Positions 1 through 6,639 are shown, counted from the first letter of the stretch. The stretch: DNA of 13,132 bases from Campylobacterota bacterium (GCA_030595845.1 JAUVCL010000048.1:1-13132), one strand, 5' to 3'. Notes: generated by a model not told the origin, from the sequence alone. Made by a program: numbers and translations.

Positions 1-16
1 ATTTAAAGGATATTAA

Positions 17-532
17 ATGGCAACAGTAACATTTAAAAATGACATCGTATGTAACCTTGCAGGTACAGAAATCAACGTAGGTGACACAGCACCAGTAGTA
101 ACAGTAGTAAACTGTAACCCAATGCTTCAAGATGAGCAAATTGGTGGAGAAGGTAAAGTACAACTCGTCATTGCAGTTCCTTCACTAGATACAGGTGTAT
201 GTGATGCAGAGACTAGAAGATTTAATTCAGAAGCAGCGTCTCTTGACGGTGTAGAAGTGATCACAGTATCTATGGACCTTCCATTTGCAGCAGCTAGATG
301 GTGTGGAGCAGCTGGCGTTGAAAACATTAAAGTATGTTCAGACTTCAGAAATAAAGATTTTGCAAATGCTTATGGTGTTCTTTTGGCTGACGGACCTTTG
401 GCAGGTGTAACTGCTAGAGTTATCTTTGTTGTTGGTAAAGACGGAAAAATTGCTTATAAGCAAACGGTTCCAGAAATCACAGAAGAGCCTAACTATGAAG
501 AAGCTCTTGCAGCAGCTAAGGCAGCTTGTTAA
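17..532 (+). CDS. tpx: Thiol peroxidase, Tpx-type peroxiredoxin
   Basis: This 171-aa protein has the full length of the atypical 2-Cys Tpx family, which reduces peroxides using thioredoxin. The peroxidatic site is visible as PSLDTGVC (Cys62, with Thr59 of the TxxC motif), the resolving cysteine sits in RWCG (Cys96), and the conserved Arg134 lies in ARVIFVV. The start is supported by AAAGGA six bases before the ATG. There is no signal peptide, so it is cytoplasmic. It appears monocistronic, because a strong hairpin terminator follows directly. Additional cysteines at 12, 33, 107 and the very C-terminus (171) are not part of the usual catalytic pair. The family assignment is secure. Confidence 0.96.
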   Translation: MATVTFKNDIVCNLAGTEINVGDTAPVVTVVNCNPMLQDEQIGGEGKVQLVIAVPSLDTGVCDAETRRFNSEAASLDGVEVITVSMDLPFAAARWCGAAGVENIKVCSDFRNKDFANAYGVLLADGPLAGVTARVIFVVGKDGKIAYKQTVPEITEEPNYEEALAAAKAAC

Positions 533-549
533 TTACTTCGATGTACCCA

Positions 550-600
550 AGGTAAACACATTTCTTAGGAAGTGTGTTTACCTTTCTTCTCTTTTTCTTT
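550..600 (+). terminator. Rho-independent terminator of tpx
   Basis: AGGTAAACACA (550-560) pairs perfectly with TGTGTTTACCT (573-583). The stem extends inward through TTTC/GAAG to a four-base loop, giving about 15 pairs with one G-T. A pyrimidine tract rich in T follows to about 600. Confidence 0.85.
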
Positions 601-650
601 CCCAACACGTATTACTCTTTTTCTTTTCGATACACTTATTTTATTTGTGA

Positions 651-676
651 TAAAATACTTTATAGTATTTGAAGGA
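651..676 (+). promoter_or_regulatory. Promoter and leader hairpin of the first transpeptidase gene
   Basis: TAAAAT (651-656, preceded by TGTGA) and TATAGT (661-666) are both plausible -10 elements. A perfect 7-bp inverted repeat, AAATACT-ttat-AGTATTT (653-670), overlaps them and ends directly before the ribosome site GAAGGA (671-676). It could be an operator or a leader hairpin; the sequence does not decide. Confidence 0.4.
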
Positions 677-684
677 TAATTATT

Positions 685-1242
685 GTGAACTATTTATGGC
701 TTTTGTGTGTGTTAATTTTGGCAGGCTGTGGTGAGCCTGACCTTCCAAAAGATCAATACAATCTTGAAGAGTGTAAAGAAGAATTGCTCGATGCAGAAGA
801 TTATAGTGGAGAAGGCAGCATAGACCGTATCCTTGTTGTTAAGAAAGATCGTAAAATGTATTTGTACAAAGATGGCAAGGTTCAGAAGACCATTCCTGTC
901 TCTTTGGGTAAAAACCCCGTAGGGCATAAACAGCAACAAGGGGACAATAAAACACCAGAAGGGGAATTTTTTATTCATAGAAAATTGTGTTCCCCAAAAT
1001 ATTATCGTTCCCTTTGTATCTCTTACCCTAGACCTTCGGATATACAAAAAGCAAAATCAAGAGGGGTAAACCCTGGAGGAGCTGTGACTATTCATGCGCA
1101 ACCCAAATGGAATGCAGACGGGGAAGGTGACAGCTATACGCTTACCCAAAACTGGACACAGGGATGTGTTGCAGTTACCAATGATGAGATGAAAGAGTTA
1201 TGGTACGCTGTGCGTGAAGGTGTACCTATTACCATACGATAA
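685..1242 (+). CDS. Lipoprotein with YkuD (L,D-transpeptidase) fold, DpaA/YafK-like
   Basis: A 185-aa protein starting with GTG, behind GAAGGA. Residues 1-15 form a lipoprotein signal with lipobox LAGC (Cys15), so it should be anchored in the envelope facing the periplasm. The rest is a compact YkuD domain of the DpaA/YafK subgroup (COG3034): RILVVKKDRKMYLY at about 48-61, KTPEGEF at 89-95, TIHAQPKW with putative catalytic His137, and NWTQGCVAV with nucleophile Cys161. The family acts on peptidoglycan peptides as L,D-transpeptidases, L,D-carboxypeptidases (Csd6 and Pgp2 in Helicobacter and Campylobacter) or amidases. The glycine that normally follows the catalytic histidine is Ala138 here. 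It heads a cluster with a small gene and a second YkuD lipoprotein. The exact reaction cannot be read from the sequence. Confidence 0.88.
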   Translation: MNYLWLLCVLILAGCGEPDLPKDQYNLEECKEELLDAEDYSGEGSIDRILVVKKDRKMYLYKDGKVQKTIPVSLGKNPVGHKQQQGDNKTPEGEFFIHRKLCSPKYYRSLCISYPRPSDIQKAKSRGVNPGGAVTIHAQPKWNADGEGDSYTLTQNWTQGCVAVTNDEMKELWYAVREGVPITIR

Positions 1243-1262
1243 AGGGAACTAAAGGAGTAACT

Positions 1263-1649
1263 ATTAGATATACGCAAAAACAGATTGATAAATTTAATCG
1301 TCAGAAGTACATTACTGAATTAGAAAAGATAAGCAAAAATCTTTTTCGTATGTTACGGGATGAAAATGTTTGCTCTCAAAGTTTTATGGTAAAATTTGAA
1401 GCACTGAAAAAGAAGTTTGATGACAAAGAAGCTGTGCATCTTGATTCGGAGTATCATCAGGAACTCAAAGCTTATATAGAAAGATTGTATACGCAGACAT
1501 GTTCAGTAGAACTCTTTTGTGATAAATCATTCAATGATATACGAGATGCAGAGATGAGTAATTTAAATCGTTTGCAAAAACTGAAAAACAGAACTTCTTA
1601 CAAGAAAGATAAACATAAATCACAACACAAAGATGAAGATTGGGGTTGA
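1263..1649 (+). CDS. Small hydrophilic protein, unknown; probable AUU start
   Basis: I do not recognise this protein. The first ATG is at 1350 (99 aa) but has no Shine-Dalgarno sequence. The frame stays open upstream, and AAAGGAG (1251-1257) sits five bases before an in-frame ATT at 1263, which would give 128 aa. The added N-terminus (Arg-Tyr-Thr-Gln-Lys-Gln-Ile-Asp-Lys...) is as charged and helical-looking as the rest, so I place the start at 1263. The protein is rich in Lys, Glu and Asp, has no signal peptide or membrane segment, and is probably cytoplasmic and largely alpha-helical; its C-terminus is strongly basic and then acidic. It starts 20 bases after one YkuD lipoprotein gene and ends 23 bases before the next, so the three are likely co-transcribed. 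Confidence 0.7.
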   Translation: MRYTQKQIDKFNRQKYITELEKISKNLFRMLRDENVCSQSFMVKFEALKKKFDDKEAVHLDSEYHQELKAYIERLYTQTCSVELFCDKSFNDIRDAEMSNLNRLQKLKNRTSYKKDKHKSQHKDEDWG

Positions 1650-1672
1650 TGATGTTAATTAAAAGGAAAAAT

Positions 1673-2266
1673 ATGAAAATTAAATTGAGTGTAGCGGCTA
1701 TGGCTTTAGTGATCTTGATGAGTGGTTGTGAGAAAGAAGTTGCTTATGGAAAAGTGGACAAGACACCTTATGCGACAAAAGAGTGTATCAATGAGTTATC
1801 CAAAGGTGCAGAGATCGATCATAGTAACACGATAGATAAGATCGTAGTTTATAAGAAAAAAAGAATGCTGTATGCCTATAAGAATGGTAAACTCGTGCAT
1901 GAATTTCGTATGTCTTTAGGTGCCAATGGTGGTGCTAACGGAGGAGATAAGGTAAAAGCCGGCGACTATAGAACACCTGAAGGCTCTTACAGTATTGTGA
2001 GAAAAAAATGTGATAACAGACTTTATAAGTCTTTAATGATCTCTTATCCGAGTGAAGCAGATAAAGCAAAAGCAAGAGCACGTGGTGTGAATCCGGGAGG
2101 ATATATTACGATCCATGGACAGCCAAAATGGAATGCTGACGGACGGGGAGATAACTTTACACTTTCTAGAGACTGGACAGAAGGATGTATGGCTGTTCCA
2201 AATGCTGATATGGACAAACTTTGGGCTGCGGTTGAAAACGGTGTAAAAATAGAGATACATGCATAA
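1673..2266 (+). CDS. Second lipoprotein with YkuD fold, DpaA/YafK-like
   Basis: This is a 197-aa paralogue of the gene at 685. An in-frame ATG lies 33 bases upstream, but ATG 1673 follows AAAAGGA and begins a standard lipoprotein signal (MKIKLSVAAMALVILMSGC, lipobox Cys19), so I use it. The YkuD domain carries KIVVYKKKRMLYAY (56-69), TPEGSYSI (101-108), TIHGQPKW with catalytic His148-Gly149, and DWTEGCMAV with nucleophile Cys172. Unlike its neighbour it keeps the canonical HG pair. It is probably a periplasmic peptidoglycan L,D-transpeptidase or carboxypeptidase. The tandem paralogues suggest local duplication, with the small gene between them. Confidence 0.9.
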   Translation: MKIKLSVAAMALVILMSGCEKEVAYGKVDKTPYATKECINELSKGAEIDHSNTIDKIVVYKKKRMLYAYKNGKLVHEFRMSLGANGGANGGDKVKAGDYRTPEGSYSIVRKKCDNRLYKSLMISYPSEADKAKARARGVNPGGYITIHGQPKWNADGRGDNFTLSRDWTEGCMAVPNADMDKLWAAVENGVKIEIHA

Positions 2267-2296
2267 TTTATAATAATAAGCAATTTTTAGCTTGTT

Positions 2297-2318
2297 TTGA
2301 TAATTGTTATATTATCAT
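2297..2318 (+). promoter_or_regulatory. Fur-box-like inverted repeat upstream of the DUF1566 gene
   Basis: TGATAAT (2298-2304) and ATTATCA (2311-2317) form a perfect inverted repeat with a six-base spacer, about 35 bases before the gene at 2352. The half-sites equal the outer hexamers of the classical Fur box (GATAAT...ATTATC), but the spacing is one base shorter than the 19-bp consensus. TTGATA at 2297 could also act as a -35 element. The regulator is an inference. Confidence 0.4.
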
Positions 2319-2351
2319 ATTGAATAATATTGGATAAGGAAGGAGAAAAAG

Positions 2352-2876
2352 ATGAAAAAACTATTTATATTGGCATCTATAATGGCATTGTCAACGTTAG
2401 CTATCGCGGGGGGTAATGTTCCGACAAAGTTATCTCCTGTTCAGGATATACCAAGTAAACCATGTAAAACAGACAAAGTATTTATTGAAGAAGATGTAGA
2501 ACTTATGTGGCAAGATCAACTTTATACAGATGCTGAAGACGGGGCGTCTAAGCAAAACAAATCTGCAGGAAAAGCAGGGGTTTGGAAACATGCTGAAGCA
2601 TACTGTAGAAGATTAGACTATTCTGGGTTTGCCGATTGGAGACTACCAACTTCCGATGAACTGCAAAAAGTACATAGAATAGAAGGACAAGTATTTGTTT
2701 ATTTCAGAGGGACAGACTTTTGGACATCAACACCAGGATCAAGAGGTAGACATTATGTCGTCTATCCAGCTGATGCGTATATCTATGAACGAAAAAGTTC
2801 TAGAACAAATTATATTAGATGTGTACGCTGTTTACACGAGGGTGACACAGAAACAGGCCCAGCATTAGTAAAATAA
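2352..2876 (+). CDS. Secreted DUF1566 (Lcl C-terminal domain) protein
   Basis: A 174-aa protein with a clear Sec signal peptide (MKKLFILASIMALSTLAIAG, cleavage near 19-20) behind an AAGGAAGGAG ribosome site. The mature part shows the DUF1566 signature in order: MWQDQ near 52, the W..AEAYCRRL helix (78-88), FADWRLPTSDEL (93-104), FWTSTP (123-128) and the closing YIRCVRC (154-160). This family has a C-type-lectin-like fold and is common in exported proteins of Campylobacterota and Deltaproteobacteria; its ligands are generally unknown. Cys38, 85, 157 and 160 could form disulphides. It appears to be transcribed alone, converging on murB, with an inverted repeat resembling a Fur box upstream. The specific function is unknown. 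Confidence 0.82.
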   Translation: MKKLFILASIMALSTLAIAGGNVPTKLSPVQDIPSKPCKTDKVFIEEDVELMWQDQLYTDAEDGASKQNKSAGKAGVWKHAEAYCRRLDYSGFADWRLPTSDELQKVHRIEGQVFVYFRGTDFWTSTPGSRGRHYVVYPADAYIYERKSSRTNYIRCVRCLHEGDTETGPALVK

Positions 2877-2891
2877 TTTTAATGCTACACT

Positions 2892-3668
2892 TTAGAGGAG
2901 TTTGATCTCCTCTTGTAATACTACACCACATTCTTTCAAAATATTTTCTTTTGCTAGGTCAATCAGATATTTAGCATCTTCAAATGATCCTTTCCCTAAA
3001 TTAACTAGAAAATTTGCATGTATCTCACTCCATTGCATATCTCCTCTCCTTTTCCCTTTTAGCCCTATAGATTCTATGAGTCGTCCTGCATGATCACCCG
3101 TTGGGTTTTTAAAAGCTGAGCCAGCACTTGGCTCATGAGGCTGATTTGTGCGTAGATTAAGCAAGTCGTCTAGCAATACCTGATCAAAACCTTTTTTGAT
3201 TTTAAATTTGGCATGGGTAGCAATACCACCTAAGTTGGCAAAACGGTATCCATGTTCAATATCCTGAATCAGAACCCACTTTCCCTTGATCTTAATAGAA
3301 TGCAGTATATTAAATACCTCATACTCTTTGACTCCGGCATTCATAGCAAGCATACCGCCCAGAGTACCTGGAAGTTTCGAACAAAATTCAAAGCCTGTGA
3401 TATCGTGTTTCTTAACATAAGAGAGAATACGACCCGTAGGCATTGCTGCACCGATGATGAGCATGTCCTCTTCTTGGGTAATAGTAGCAAAATCTTTAGA
3501 CAACATCATAAGAGGTGGAGGAGTAGGAGAGATAAGCAAGTTATTCGCTCCCCCGATGAGGTATCTATCAGAGGGGATATCATCATCAAGTTCAAGCATA
3601 AGTACTTCAGTGGGTTGACCTATCTTAATACTTGAATATTTGGAAAAGTCTATAGTCTTAAAAAACAT
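2892..3668 (-). CDS. murB: UDP-N-acetylenolpyruvoylglucosamine reductase
   Basis: The 258-aa product matches the short MurB type of Campylobacterota. MurB is a cytoplasmic FAD enzyme that reduces UDP-GlcNAc-enolpyruvate to UDP-MurNAc for peptidoglycan. Seen here: the FAD-binding segment IGGANNLLIS (38-47), LPGTLGGMLAMNAG (99-112), the GYR motif (Arg142), the catalytic serine segment AGSAFKNP (Ser184), HANFLVN (217-223), and the C-terminal acidic pair Glu253/254 expected to supply the second catalytic residue. Its ATG immediately follows the TAA of mqnD with no gap, so the two are probably translationally coupled. Confidence 0.95.
   Translation of the reverse strand: MFFKTIDFSKYSSIKIGQPTEVLMLELDDDIPSDRYLIGGANNLLISPTPPPLMMLSKDFATITQEEDMLIIGAAMPTGRILSYVKKHDITGFEFCSKLPGTLGGMLAMNAGVKEYEVFNILHSIKIKGKWVLIQDIEHGYRFANLGGIATHAKFKIKKGFDQVLLDDLLNLRTNQPHEPSAGSAFKNPTGDHAGRLIESIGLKGKRRGDMQWSEIHANFLVNLGKGSFEDAKYLIDLAKENILKECGVVLQEEIKLL
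2894..2913. terminator. Hairpin at the DUF1566/murB convergence
   Basis: AGAGGAG and CTCCTCT pair perfectly over 7 bp with a six-base loop. The hairpin lies inside the last codons of murB. No good T-run follows on either strand, so a terminator role is tentative. Confidence 0.3.
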
Positions 3669-4535
3669 TTAGCTGTTCCGTAAGGCTTCATACTCATTGG
3701 GGATGAGATATTCTTCCGTTTTTATAGGGGTATCCCATAACCCATGTTTAAAGCCAATGTCATAGAGTCTGTCAAGTGCTTTAAGTTGTAAAGGTGAAAG
3801 CGAGACAGATTCATCTGAAGCATACATATCAAGATATTTAGTAAGCATTTCATCTGAAATACGGACAAGTTTATCGGCTTCTAGTTTGGTGCAAAGTTCT
3901 TCTTTTTTGTCATTGGCAACTTCTACACCAGCGATGAGAATATTTTCTATATCTATGGCTTTGTTCAGAGGGAGACTCCGTCTGACAGCCATACCTCCAA
4001 GAGGGAGAGGTAGTCCCTCTCCTGCAAGTTCCACCCAGATGTCCCACAGTTCCTTCTCTACTTCTAAACTTTTATCAAAGTCTAAAATAGACTCATGGAT
4101 GAGTACACCCGCATCCACTTGCCCAGAGACTACAGCATCTTCTATCTCAAGAAAATCCATATATACAGGTCTTGCTTCAGGGTAATAAATACGAAAGAGC
4201 ATTGCATTGGTTGTATATTTTCCTGAGAGGGCAACTTTGAAGTTCCGTTTGAGTTTTTTGTCTTTACGGCGTATGAGTTTAGGCCCATATCCCTCTCCAA
4301 AACTCACTGCTGTACGAAGCAGGGCATACTCATCTTTAATGAGAGGATACATACCAAAAGAGATGGCAGAAACATCATAGGTACCTTTAAGAGCTTCGAC
4401 ATTTAATGTTTCTATATCCAAGCCTATATTGCTAAAGACATAATCTTTGGTGTCTACCCATCCAAACTTAATGGCATAGTACATAAAAATATCATCTGCA
4501 TCTGGTGAGTGGGCTAATTGGATGGTTTTGGGCAT
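3669..4535 (-). CDS. mqnD: 1,4-dihydroxy-6-naphthoate synthase (futalosine menaquinone pathway)
   Basis: A 288-aa protein of the MqnA/MqnD periplasmic-binding-protein-like fold, without a signal peptide. Features matching MqnD are AHSPDADDIFMYYAI at the N-terminus (8-22), ETLNVEAL (42-49), the GYGPKL segment (82-87), GKYTTNAM (105-112), DAGVLIHES with the conserved His147, and LPLPLGGMAVRRSL in the C-terminal half. MqnD converts cyclic dehypoxanthine futalosine to 1,4-dihydroxy-6-naphthoate, a late step of the futalosine route used by Campylobacterota. MqnA is a homologue, but these motifs fit MqnD better. It is first in an operon with murB. A -10-like TAAAAT lies on the minus strand at 4569-4564. 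Confidence 0.88.
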   Translation of the reverse strand: MPKTIQLAHSPDADDIFMYYAIKFGWVDTKDYVFSNIGLDIETLNVEALKGTYDVSAISFGMYPLIKDEYALLRTAVSFGEGYGPKLIRRKDKKLKRNFKVALSGKYTTNAMLFRIYYPEARPVYMDFLEIEDAVVSGQVDAGVLIHESILDFDKSLEVEKELWDIWVELAGEGLPLPLGGMAVRRSLPLNKAIDIENILIAGVEVANDKKEELCTKLEADKLVRISDEMLTKYLDMYASDESVSLSPLQLKALDRLYDIGFKHGLWDTPIKTEEYLIPNEYEALRNS

Positions 4536-4595
4536 AAAGTGAACCTTGTTTTATAGTAGGTGTATTTTAGCATAAGGGTGCAAAGAATATAATAA

Positions 4596-4861
4596 GGGCA
4601 CCTCTAATAACCCTAGTTACTCATAACATCACTAGCTTTTGTCTAGGCTAGGCACTCTTTTGAAGTCCTAGCCTTAGCTAAGTCGAAAAAGAGTAACGAC
4701 GCATAGGCGAAAGCTAGTGATGCCCAAAGGGTGAGCTTTGCAAACGCAATCTTTCACAAGATATTTCCTTCAACGTAGCTATGGCTATGTTTTAAAAATC
4801 TCTTGCAAAATCTTACATTTGCAAAACTCATTATGAGTGACTAGGGTTATTAGAGGTGCCC
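4596..4861 (+). repeat. 266-bp structured inverted-repeat element, copy 1
   Basis: A non-coding element with near-perfect 31-bp terminal inverted repeats (4596-4626 and 4831-4861, one mismatch). Each begins GGGCACCTCT and continues through AATAACCCTAGT to ACTCATAA. The flanking TAA/TTA extends the match to 34 bp (4593-4864). Inside are two imperfect long hairpins: 4627-4722, closed by CATCACTAGC/GCTAGTGATG, and 4733-4829, closed by GAG plus TTTGCAAA on each side. A second copy lies inverted at 7595-7860 with the same length and about 27 differences by hand count. CTAG is unusually frequent in it. No ORF is seen. It looks like a MITE-type mobile repeat or a structured RNA/ssDNA element. Direct target duplications are not clear. 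Confidence 0.85.
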
Positions 4862-4926
4862 TTAAGTACAGTTTTATTTGAGATTTAGTTTCTGATTACT
4901 AAATTTAGGGAGGGATGTATTTTTGG

Positions 4927-4978
4927 TTGATTGAAGCTTTTTACGCATATAATAGTTATGTAACATAATTATAGGAGG
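4927..4978 (+). promoter_or_regulatory. Promoter, palindrome and strong RBS of cytochrome c
   Basis: TATAAT at 4948-4953 is a perfect -10 box; TTGATT (4927-4932) is a weak, 15-bp-spaced -35 candidate. A 13-bp palindrome TTATGT-A-ACATAA (4956-4968) sits at the expected transcription start and could be an operator. AGGAGG (4973-4978) is a full Shine-Dalgarno seven bases before the ATG. Confidence 0.6.
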
Positions 4979-4985
4979 TTATAAA

Positions 4986-5360
4986 ATGAAAAAAATTATT
5001 TTTTTTACACTGCTCGCAGTCGCAAGTATAAGTTTAATGGCAAGTGAGAATGCATCATCTAGCAAGTCCGATGCATTTTCGTCAAAACCAATAGATGGTG
5101 CAGGACTCTATAAGCAACATTGTATAGTGTGCCATGGTGAAAAAGCTCAGAAAACTCCTGTTAAAAATATGGTGCCAATTGCTGGTATGGATGCAACTAT
5201 ATTGGCACGAATAACAAGAGCATACAGAGACCAGGATGAAAGTCATGGTACTGCTCACTCTATGTATAGAGAAAACCAAGTGATGAAAGAGGCGACCAAT
5301 AGTCTTTCGAATCAACAAATTGGTGCTATTGCTAAATATATTAACAGTTTAATAAAATAG
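4986..5360 (+). CDS. Periplasmic monohaem class I c-type cytochrome
   Basis: A 124-aa exported protein. Residues 1-19 (MKKIIFFTLLAVASISLMA) are a Sec signal peptide, followed by a short Ser-rich linker. One haem site is present, CIVCH (Cys46, Cys49, His50), in the usual GAGLYKQHCIVCHG context of class I cytochromes. The C-terminal part has the family pattern, with a probable distal ligand Met100 before the last helix (SNQQIGAIAKYINSLI). It should act as a small soluble electron carrier in the periplasm. Its partner cannot be told. It has its own strong promoter and RBS and is separated from recA by about 170 bases with palindromes, so it is probably transcribed alone. Confidence 0.9.
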   Translation: MKKIIFFTLLAVASISLMASENASSSKSDAFSSKPIDGAGLYKQHCIVCHGEKAQKTPVKNMVPIAGMDATILARITRAYRDQDESHGTAHSMYRENQVMKEATNSLSNQQIGAIAKYINSLIK

Positions 5361-5405
5361 CAAGTAACTATGTTGACTTTTTGTCCTCATTTATCAAATT
5401 ATCAT

Positions 5406-5432
5406 AAAAATATGTCAATTTGACATATTTTT
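5406..5432. promoter_or_regulatory. 27-bp near-perfect palindrome between cytochrome c and recA
   Basis: AAAAATATGTCAA (5406-5418) and TTGACATATTTTT (5420-5432) are exact complements about one central base. It could be a bidirectional terminator, since A-run and T-run flank a short TGTCAA/TTGACA core, or a protein-binding site with TGTCA/TGACA half-sites. The weak, AT-rich stem makes an operator as likely as a terminator. Confidence 0.5.
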
Positions 5433-5470
5433 GCCTCTTTTTGTTAAATTACATTAAACTGCCAATATGA

Positions 5471-5500
5471 CTAAATAAACTCTGATTATTTAGATAAAAT
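5471..5500 (+). promoter_or_regulatory. Putative recA promoter with overlapping operator-like repeat
   Basis: TAAAAT at 5495-5500 is a suitable -10 box about 30 bases before the recA start. Immediately upstream, CTAAATAA (5471-5478) and TTATTTAG (5486-5493) form a perfect 8-bp inverted repeat with a 7-bp spacer, covering the -35 to -10 interval where a repressor would act. Confidence 0.5.
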
Positions 5501-5530
5501 TACTTCAACATAAAGGTTAAGGATATGACA

Positions 5531-6568
5531 ATGGCAATGGACGCGAACAAACAAAAAGCACTGGATATGGCAATCAAACAAATAGACAAAACGTTTGGTA
5601 AGGGTACACTTATGAGACTTGGCGATAAAGCATTTGAACCTATCGAAGCTATCTCAACAGGATCTTTAGGCTTAGATATGGCACTTGGAATTGGTGGTAT
5701 ACCAAGAGGAAGAGTGATAGAAATTTATGGTCCAGAGTCATCGGGAAAAACTACTTTAGCATTGCAAACGATAGCATCTGCACAAAAAGAAGATATGGTA
5801 TGTGCCTTTATCGATGCGGAACATGCACTGGATGTTGTTTATGCTAAAAACCTGGGTGTGGACACAGATAACTTACTTGTGTCTCAACCAGATTTTGGAG
5901 AGCAGGCATTGGATGTACTTGAAACTTTGACACGTTCTGGTGCTGTTGATCTTATTGTTGTGGATTCTGTTGCGGCATTGACACCAAAATCTGAGATAGA
6001 AGGTGATATGGGTGATACCCATGTAGGACTACAGGCAAGGCTTATGTCTCAGGCACTTCGTAAACTTACTGCCATTTTACATAAAACAAATACAACGGTG
6101 ATCTTTATCAATCAGATACGTATGAAGATCGGTACTATGGGATATGGTTCTCCGGAGACAACTACGGGTGGTAATGCACTGAAGTTCTACTGTTCGGTGC
6201 GTATTGATGTAAGACGTATCGCTACATTGAAACAAGGTGAATCTTCTATTGGTAACCGTGTAAAAGCAAAAGTCGTGAAAAATAAAGTAGCTCCCCCGTT
6301 TAGACAGGCAGAATTTGACATTATGTTTGGCGAAGGTATCTCGTTTGTAGGAGAACTCATTGACTATGGTGTAAAAATGGATATAGTGGACAAATCCGGT
6401 GCATGGTTCTCATATGGTTCAGAAAAATTGGGACAAGGGAAAGAAAATGCCAAAATCACGATCAAAGAGAATCCTGAAATGATGGCAGAAATAGAAGTAA
6501 AGATCAAAGAAGCACTTGGTTTTGGAGAAGGTCTTGCTGTTGATGAGAATGAGAAGAACGAAGGTTAA
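5531..6568 (+). CDS. recA: Recombinase RecA
   Basis: RecA, 345 aa from ATG 5531, the normal family length. It forms nucleoprotein filaments for homologous recombination and repair. The Walker A motif GPESSGKT is at 67-74, Walker B is in VDLIVVDSVAAL, the L2 region is around FINQIRMKIGTMGYGSPETTTGG, and the acidic C-terminal tail is present. ATG 5525 is also in frame but would leave one base after AAGGA (5519-5523); ATG 5531 gives seven, so I prefer it. Upstream lie a promoter and two palindromes. The gene sits between the two inverted 266-bp repeats. I see no lexA in the window, and the type of damage control, if any, is unknown. Confidence 0.98.
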   Translation: MAMDANKQKALDMAIKQIDKTFGKGTLMRLGDKAFEPIEAISTGSLGLDMALGIGGIPRGRVIEIYGPESSGKTTLALQTIASAQKEDMVCAFIDAEHALDVVYAKNLGVDTDNLLVSQPDFGEQALDVLETLTRSGAVDLIVVDSVAALTPKSEIEGDMGDTHVGLQARLMSQALRKLTAILHKTNTTVIFINQIRMKIGTMGYGSPETTTGGNALKFYCSVRIDVRRIATLKQGESSIGNRVKAKVVKNKVAPPFRQAEFDIMFGEGISFVGELIDYGVKMDIVDKSGAWFSYGSEKLGQGKENAKITIKENPEMMAEIEVKIKEALGFGEGLAVDENEKNEG

Positions 6569-6591
6569 AGTTAAGTATTTTTACCAAAATG

Positions 6592-6615
6592 TACTCTGCT
6601 GAATCGTGCAGAGTA
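6592..6615. terminator. Hairpin between convergent recA and queF-like genes
   Basis: TACTCTGC (6592-6599) pairs with GCAGAGTA (6608-6615) over an eight-base loop, in the 71-base gap between convergent genes. No long T-run follows directly on either strand, so it is only a candidate shared terminator. Confidence 0.4.
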
Positions 6616-6639
6616 TATGGGCGTGAATATTAAGACTTT

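Noticed and set aside
3252..4185. Plus-strand open frames over murB and mqnD
   Set aside because: They lie antisense to two well-matched enzyme genes and show no family resemblance or ribosome sites.
4596..4861. CRISPR array or tRNA-like structure in the repeat region
   Set aside because: There are no regularly spaced direct repeats and no cloverleaf with conserved tRNA positions; the symmetry is inverted and hairpin-type.
4593..4864. TA target-site duplication of IS630/mariner type around the repeat
   Set aside because: Copy 1 can be read as flanked by TA on both sides, but copy 2 has TA on the left and AA on the right. The evidence is inconsistent, so I do not assign the element to a transposase family.
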